From contig JAHFDK010000027.1 of assembly GCA_023249095.1 (NCBI GenBank), positions 1 through 39,122 of the forward strand: a DNA stretch of 39,122 nt, written 5' to 3'. This document shows positions 35,710 to 39,122 of the stretch, in pieces. This stretch comes from Candidatus Rokuibacteriota bacterium (GTDB lineage: Bacteria > Methylomirabilota > Methylomirabilia > Rokubacteriales > CSP1-6). The notes under the pieces were generated by a model that was not told the origin of the DNA, searched no databases, and worked only from the letters and a program-made list of their open reading frames with translations. A program made the translations under genes and the position numbers. How positions within the stretch are numbered: the first letter of the stretch is position 1; each line of letters begins with the position of its first letter.

Positions 35710-37704
35710 ATGCCCGATGGTATGTCTATTGCTGGAACAGGGGTAGCCCCAACCGGGCATCCTATGCGCGTACTGGTCATCGACGACGATCACGCGGTCT
35801 GCGAGGTTTTCGGGGAGTTTCTCCACGAGATCGGCCACGATCCGCTCATCAGGCACAACGCCGAGACGGCGCTCGACACCCTGCGCGCCGAGCGGCCTGA
35901 CGCCGTCCTCCTCGACATGTGTCTGCCCGGGATGAGCGGGCTCGACTTCCTGAAACACGACACGGTTCGTGACTTGCGCGTGCCGATTCTCGTGATTTCC
36001 GGCAGGGCAACCGAGAGCCAGGCCCAGGAGTGTCTGCGGGCCGGCGCCTTCGACTTCATCGGAAAGCCGGTCGCCCTCCGGCGTTTGCAAGAAGCGCTCG
36101 CGTGCTTCGAGTCACAGCCCGAGGCTCCCGGTCGGAGCGTCGACCCCCCGTCGGACCGGCGGCGCGCGCCGCGGGCGATCCTCGCGCTGCCCGTGCGCGT
36201 CCACGAGCAGAACGGTGCCGCATGGGAGTCGAAATCGGTCAATCTCAGCGCCTCCGGCATCAAGGTTCAAACCAACGGCTCGCGTCATTCCGGGGGCACG
36301 ACGACGCTGTCCATCATGCTGCCGGACAGCGGCACGCGACTCGATGTTCCGTCAGTGTTTGTCCGCGCCGATGACGACGGGCACGCATTCCACTTCGAGG
36401 ATCGCGACGACGAGCGGCTTCAGCAGCTCGGAGACCTGGTCCGGCGCACCGTGGGCGCTCCGACGGTGGACGTCGAGCCCCACGTCCGCATCCTGCACCG
36501 CATCGGCGAAGCGATCAGCGCGACCCTCGACGTCGACGAGGTACTCCGCATCGCCCTGGACGCGCTCACCCACGTCACCGGCCACGAGATCTCGAGCCTC
36601 CACCTGTTGTCGCCGGACGGCGCGACGCTGCACCTTCGCGGTGACCGGGGACTGCGGCCGCGCCTGCGCGAGATCAACCGCGTGCTGCCGACCGGCCAGG
36701 GCCTCATCGGCGGGGTCGCGGCGACCGGCAAGACCCTTCACTGGGCGCACGTCAGCGAGTCGGCCGATCTCTTGCCGGCGGCGCGAGTCGCCGTCACGCA
36801 GGAAGGGATCCACGCCTTCGTGTGCGTGTCGATCCACAGTCGGGGACGGATCCTGGGCGCACTGTCGCTCGGCCGCCGGACGCGCGAGCCGTTCACGGAG
36901 GCCGAGATCGCGCTCGTCGAAGCGTGCGCGAACCAGATCGGCCTGGCCCTGCAGAACGCCCAGCTCTACTCGGCGACCCGACGCCAGCTCGACGACCTCA
37001 AGTCGGCCGAGGCTCACCTCATCGAGGGCGAGAAGCTCTCGACGGTCGGCAAGCTGGCGGCGGGCCTCGCGCACGAGACGCGCAATCGGCTGACAGTGAT
37101 CCTCGGCCAGGCGGAGCTCCTGCTCATGGGCTCGGACGATCCCATCAAGAGCCGGGAACGCCTCCACACTATCGTCCAGGAGACGTCGCGTGCGGCGCAG
37201 ATGCTCCAGAATCTCCTGCGCTTCGCCGGTGGCAACTCGACCGAGCGGCGGCCGTGCCGTCTGGAAGATCAGATCCAGTATGTGCTCGAGCTCAAGGGCC
37301 ACCAGCTCCATCGGGACGGGGTCCAGATCGTCACGGAGCTCGAGAGCGTTCGCCCGGTCCTGGCCGACGAAACTCAGATCCAGCAGGTGCTGCTCAACCT
37401 CGTCCAGAACGCGCACCAGGCGATGGCCGGGCACTCGGGCCCACGCGTGATCACCGTGCGCCTGGCGGAGACCGGCGGGGCGAACGTCCGCCTGGAGGTC
37501 CTCGATTCCGGTCCCGGCATCCATCCCAACGTGCTCCCCCGAATCTTCGACGCGTTCACGACGACGAAGGCGCCCGGCGAGGGCAACGGCCTCGGCCTCT
37601 GGGTCTCGTCGGCCATCGTCGAGCAGCATCAGGGCTCGCTCCGCGCCACCAACCGTCCGGAAGGCGGGGCGGCGTTCGTCGTCGAGCTCCCTGCGGTCAC
37701 GTAA
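35710..37704 (+). CDS. REC-PilZ-GAF hybrid sensor histidine kinase
   Basis: The 664-residue protein has, in order, a receiver domain (about 19-135, phospho-acceptor Asp69 in VLLDMCLPG), a PilZ domain (about 148-235, with DRRRAPRAILALPVRV and NLSASGIKV, the RxxxR and (D/N)xSxxG c-di-GMP motifs), a GAF domain (about 255-415), the phospho-acceptor helix with His455 (GLAHETRNRLTVI) and an ATPase domain (LNLVQNAHQAM, GNGLGLWVSSAIVEQHQG). It has no membrane helix, so it is cytoplasmic. The start is uncertain: 35710, 35722 or 35764 (MRVLVIDDD), none with a strong Shine-Dalgarno. No output regulator is adjacent. Confidence 0.88.
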   Translation: MPDGMSIAGTGVAPTGHPMRVLVIDDDHAVCEVFGEFLHEIGHDPLIRHNAETALDTLRAERPDAVLLDMCLPGMSGLDFLKHDTVRDLRVPILVISGRATESQAQECLRAGAFDFIGKPVALRRLQEALACFESQPEAPGRSVDPPSDRRRAPRAILALPVRVHEQNGAAWESKSVNLSASGIKVQTNGSRHSGGTTTLSIMLPDSGTRLDVPSVFVRADDDGHAFHFEDRDDERLQQLGDLVRRTVGAPTVDVEPHVRILHRIGEAISATLDVDEVLRIALDALTHVTGHEISSLHLLSPDGATLHLRGDRGLRPRLREINRVLPTGQGLIGGVAATGKTLHWAHVSESADLLPAARVAVTQEGIHAFVCVSIHSRGRILGALSLGRRTREPFTEAEIALVEACANQIGLALQNAQLYSATRRQLDDLKSAEAHLIEGEKLSTVGKLAAGLAHETRNRLTVILGQAELLLMGSDDPIKSRERLHTIVQETSRAAQMLQNLLRFAGGNSTERRPCRLEDQIQYVLELKGHQLHRDGVQIVTELESVRPVLADETQIQQVLLNLVQNAHQAMAGHSGPRVITVRLAETGGANVRLEVLDSGPGIHPNVLPRIFDAFTTTKAPGEGNGLGLWVSSAIVEQHQGSLRATNRPEGGAAFVVELPAVT

Positions 37705-37748
37705 GGGAGCCGCTGCCGCGCTGGAGGTAGTGCGATCCGCGCGCGCCC

Positions 37749-39122
37749 TCAGCAGGCCGGGCGGCGCAGCACCTCGGGGGAGATCCTGCGCGCCACCAGC
37801 TTCCCGTCGCGCCAGTCGCCGACCAGACGGCGGTTCTCCACGACGACGCGGCCGCGGAGAATCGTGGTCACGGGCCAGCCCTGGATCGCCCAGCCCTCCC
37901 AGGGGCTGTAGTCACTCACGTGGAAGTCCTCGCGCACGAGCGTCTTCTTGATCGACGGATCGATGATCGCGATATCCGCGTCGCTGCCAGGGGCGATGAC
38001 TCCCTTGCGGGGGTAGAGCCCGAGGATCTTCGCGGCGTTCGTGGCGGTGACGTCGGCGAACCGCTCGAGCGACATCCGCCGCTTCACGACGCCTTCGGAA
38101 TAGACGATCCCCATCCGCGCCTCGGCGCCGAGGTTGCCGCCCGTGACGTTCTCGAGATCCTGGCCGCGGAGCTTCAGCTCGAGCGACGTCGGAAACTCGT
38201 CGGTGGCCGTCGTCGAGACCCCGTCGCGCACGAGCCCGTTCCAGAGCGATTTCTGGTCCTCGGGATACTTGAGCGACGGATAGGTGTGGTAGCAGAAGCC
38301 GCGCGGGGTCTTGTAGTCCTCGGCGGTGAAGCAGGCGTAGTGATGGAGCGTCTCAGCGTAGATCGGCAGCCCGTGGGCCCGCGCTTCGGCCACGGCGTCC
38401 ACGCCCTCGCTAGCGGAGGTGTGGACGAAGTAGACGCCGGCGCCGGTATGCGCCGCGAGCTGGATCGTACGGCGGAACGCGAGCTTCTCCGAGAGCTTGT
38501 TGTGCACGAGCGGGAGCAGCCAGCCGTCGGTCTGCTTTTCCTCGCGGAACTTCTCGTACATGAACTGCACGATGTCCTGGTCCTCGGCGTGAACGGCCAT
38601 GATTCCCCCGTGCGGGGCAACCTTCTCCATCGCCAGCTGGATCCGCCCGAAGTCCAGCCGATAGGGATGGCGCTTGGGATGCGGCGGCAGCACGTCGACC
38701 GTGAACACCTTGAAGCTCGGGAAACCTGCCTGGATCGCCTCGGGGATCTGGTCGAAGACCTTGAGCGGCAGCTGCCCCTGGAGGGCGACGTGGAAGGAGT
38801 AGTCCGCGTAAGAGTTGCCCTTCCAGCGCGCGGCCCGGCTCTCGATCACCTGCTGGACGTCGGTCCCGGGCCGCACGAAGCAAAAGTCCACGTGGGTGGT
38901 TGTGCCCCCGAAGACCATTCCCCGCGTGTCCTCCTCCGGACCGAGCGTGTGGAGGTTCTCCTCGGGCTGCATCGAGATGAAGTGCGCGAGGTGCGTGTGC
39001 GGCTCGATGCCCCCGGGCACGACGATCTTGCCGGTGGCGTCGATCACGCGCCCCGCCTCGAGGCCGAGCTCGGGCAGGCCGAGGGCGACGATGCGCTCCC
39101 CCTCGATGGCCACGTCCCACCG
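37749..39122 (-). CDS. hydantoinase/dihydropyrimidinase-like amidohydrolase (5' end beyond window)
   Basis: The frame runs to the window edge (the last codons read RWDVAIEGERI), so the N-terminus is missing. Metal-site residues are seen in GIEPHTHLAHF (HxH), the carboxylated lysine in PSFKVFTVD, the histidines in MAVHAEDQD and YFVHTSASEG, and the aspartate in TATDEFP. The last motif lacks the histidine that usually follows the aspartate (SDHxP), unlike the hydantoinase at 15194. Cyclic amidohydrolase activity is likely, with ring specificity unknown. It is convergent with the hybrid kinase, 44 bp apart. Confidence 0.85.
   Translation of the reverse strand, partial: RWDVAIEGERIVALGLPELGLEAGRVIDATGKIVVPGGIEPHTHLAHFISMQPEENLHTLGPEEDTRGMVFGGTTTHVDFCFVRPGTDVQQVIESRAARWKGNSYADYSFHVALQGQLPLKVFDQIPEAIQAGFPSFKVFTVDVLPPHPKRHPYRLDFGRIQLAMEKVAPHGGIMAVHAEDQDIVQFMYEKFREEKQTDGWLLPLVHNKLSEKLAFRRTIQLAAHTGAGVYFVHTSASEGVDAVAEARAHGLPIYAETLHHYACFTAEDYKTPRGFCYHTYPSLKYPEDQKSLWNGLVRDGVSTTATDEFPTSLELKLRGQDLENVTGGNLGAEARMGIVYSEGVVKRRMSLERFADVTATNAAKILGLYPRKGVIAPGSDADIAIIDPSIKKTLVREDFHVSDYSPWEGWAIQGWPVTTILRGRVVVENRRLVGDWRDGKLVARRISPEVLRRPAC

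Overview
The window is a GC-rich, densely coded bacterial chromosome segment. Stop/start overlaps are common, Shine-Dalgarno sites are mostly GGAGG-like, and there are no tRNA, rRNA, CRISPR or intact mobile elements. Gene content (branched-chain-type ABC transporters, hydantoinases, a sigma-54 activator, Kdp, a PilZ hybrid kinase) suits a metabolically broad soil or subsurface bacterium, such as a Rokubacteria/Methylomirabilota-like or deltaproteobacterial lineage. That placement is an impression, not a proof.

Layout. 1-1.9 kb: the tail of a PLP aminotransferase (PatB/MalY type), a DinB-fold protein and a methyltransferase. 1.9-14.1 kb: a potassium/magnesium island with KimA-type K+ transporter, a small two-helix membrane protein, MgtE, the kdpFABC operon (kdpF and a preceding 29-residue micro-ORF were found by hand), and kdpDE on the opposite strand. 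14.3-18 kb: D-carbamoylase, hydantoinase and MmgE/PrpD operon. 18-23.3 kb: a sigma-54 activator divergent from a three-gene operon encoding a heme-oxygenase-like diiron oxidase, an enolase-superfamily enzyme and a GH3-type acyl-adenylating enzyme. 23.3-26.1 kb: a convergent lipid/membrane operon (PlsC-like acyltransferase, PAP2, DUF2238). 26.2-28.05 kb: two small genes, then about 1.1 kb of gene debris with recognisable scraps of DUF1080, diacylglycerol kinase and RHS proteins. 28.06-33.6 kb: a complete ABC transporter of the LivKHMGF type with an SDR gene at its end. 33.7-35.6 kb: a D-2-hydroxyacid dehydrogenase and a ferritin-like diiron protein. 35.7-37.7 kb: a REC-PilZ-GAF-histidine kinase hybrid. 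37.7 kb to the end: a second hydantoinase-like amidohydrolase, cut by the window edge.

Two points stand out. First, the kdp operon and the gene for the unknown small membrane protein at 3847-4203 carry the same four-half-site promoter element with identical 11-21-11 bp spacing, at nearly the same distance from the start codon. This predicts one regulator (KdpE is the obvious candidate) and ties an unnamed gene, and possibly divergent kimA, to potassium limitation. Second, the diiron oxidase, enolase-superfamily and GH3 genes form a tight operon beside its own sigma-54 activator. The combination looks like an uncharacterised small-molecule oxidation/amidation pathway; its substrate cannot be read from the sequence.
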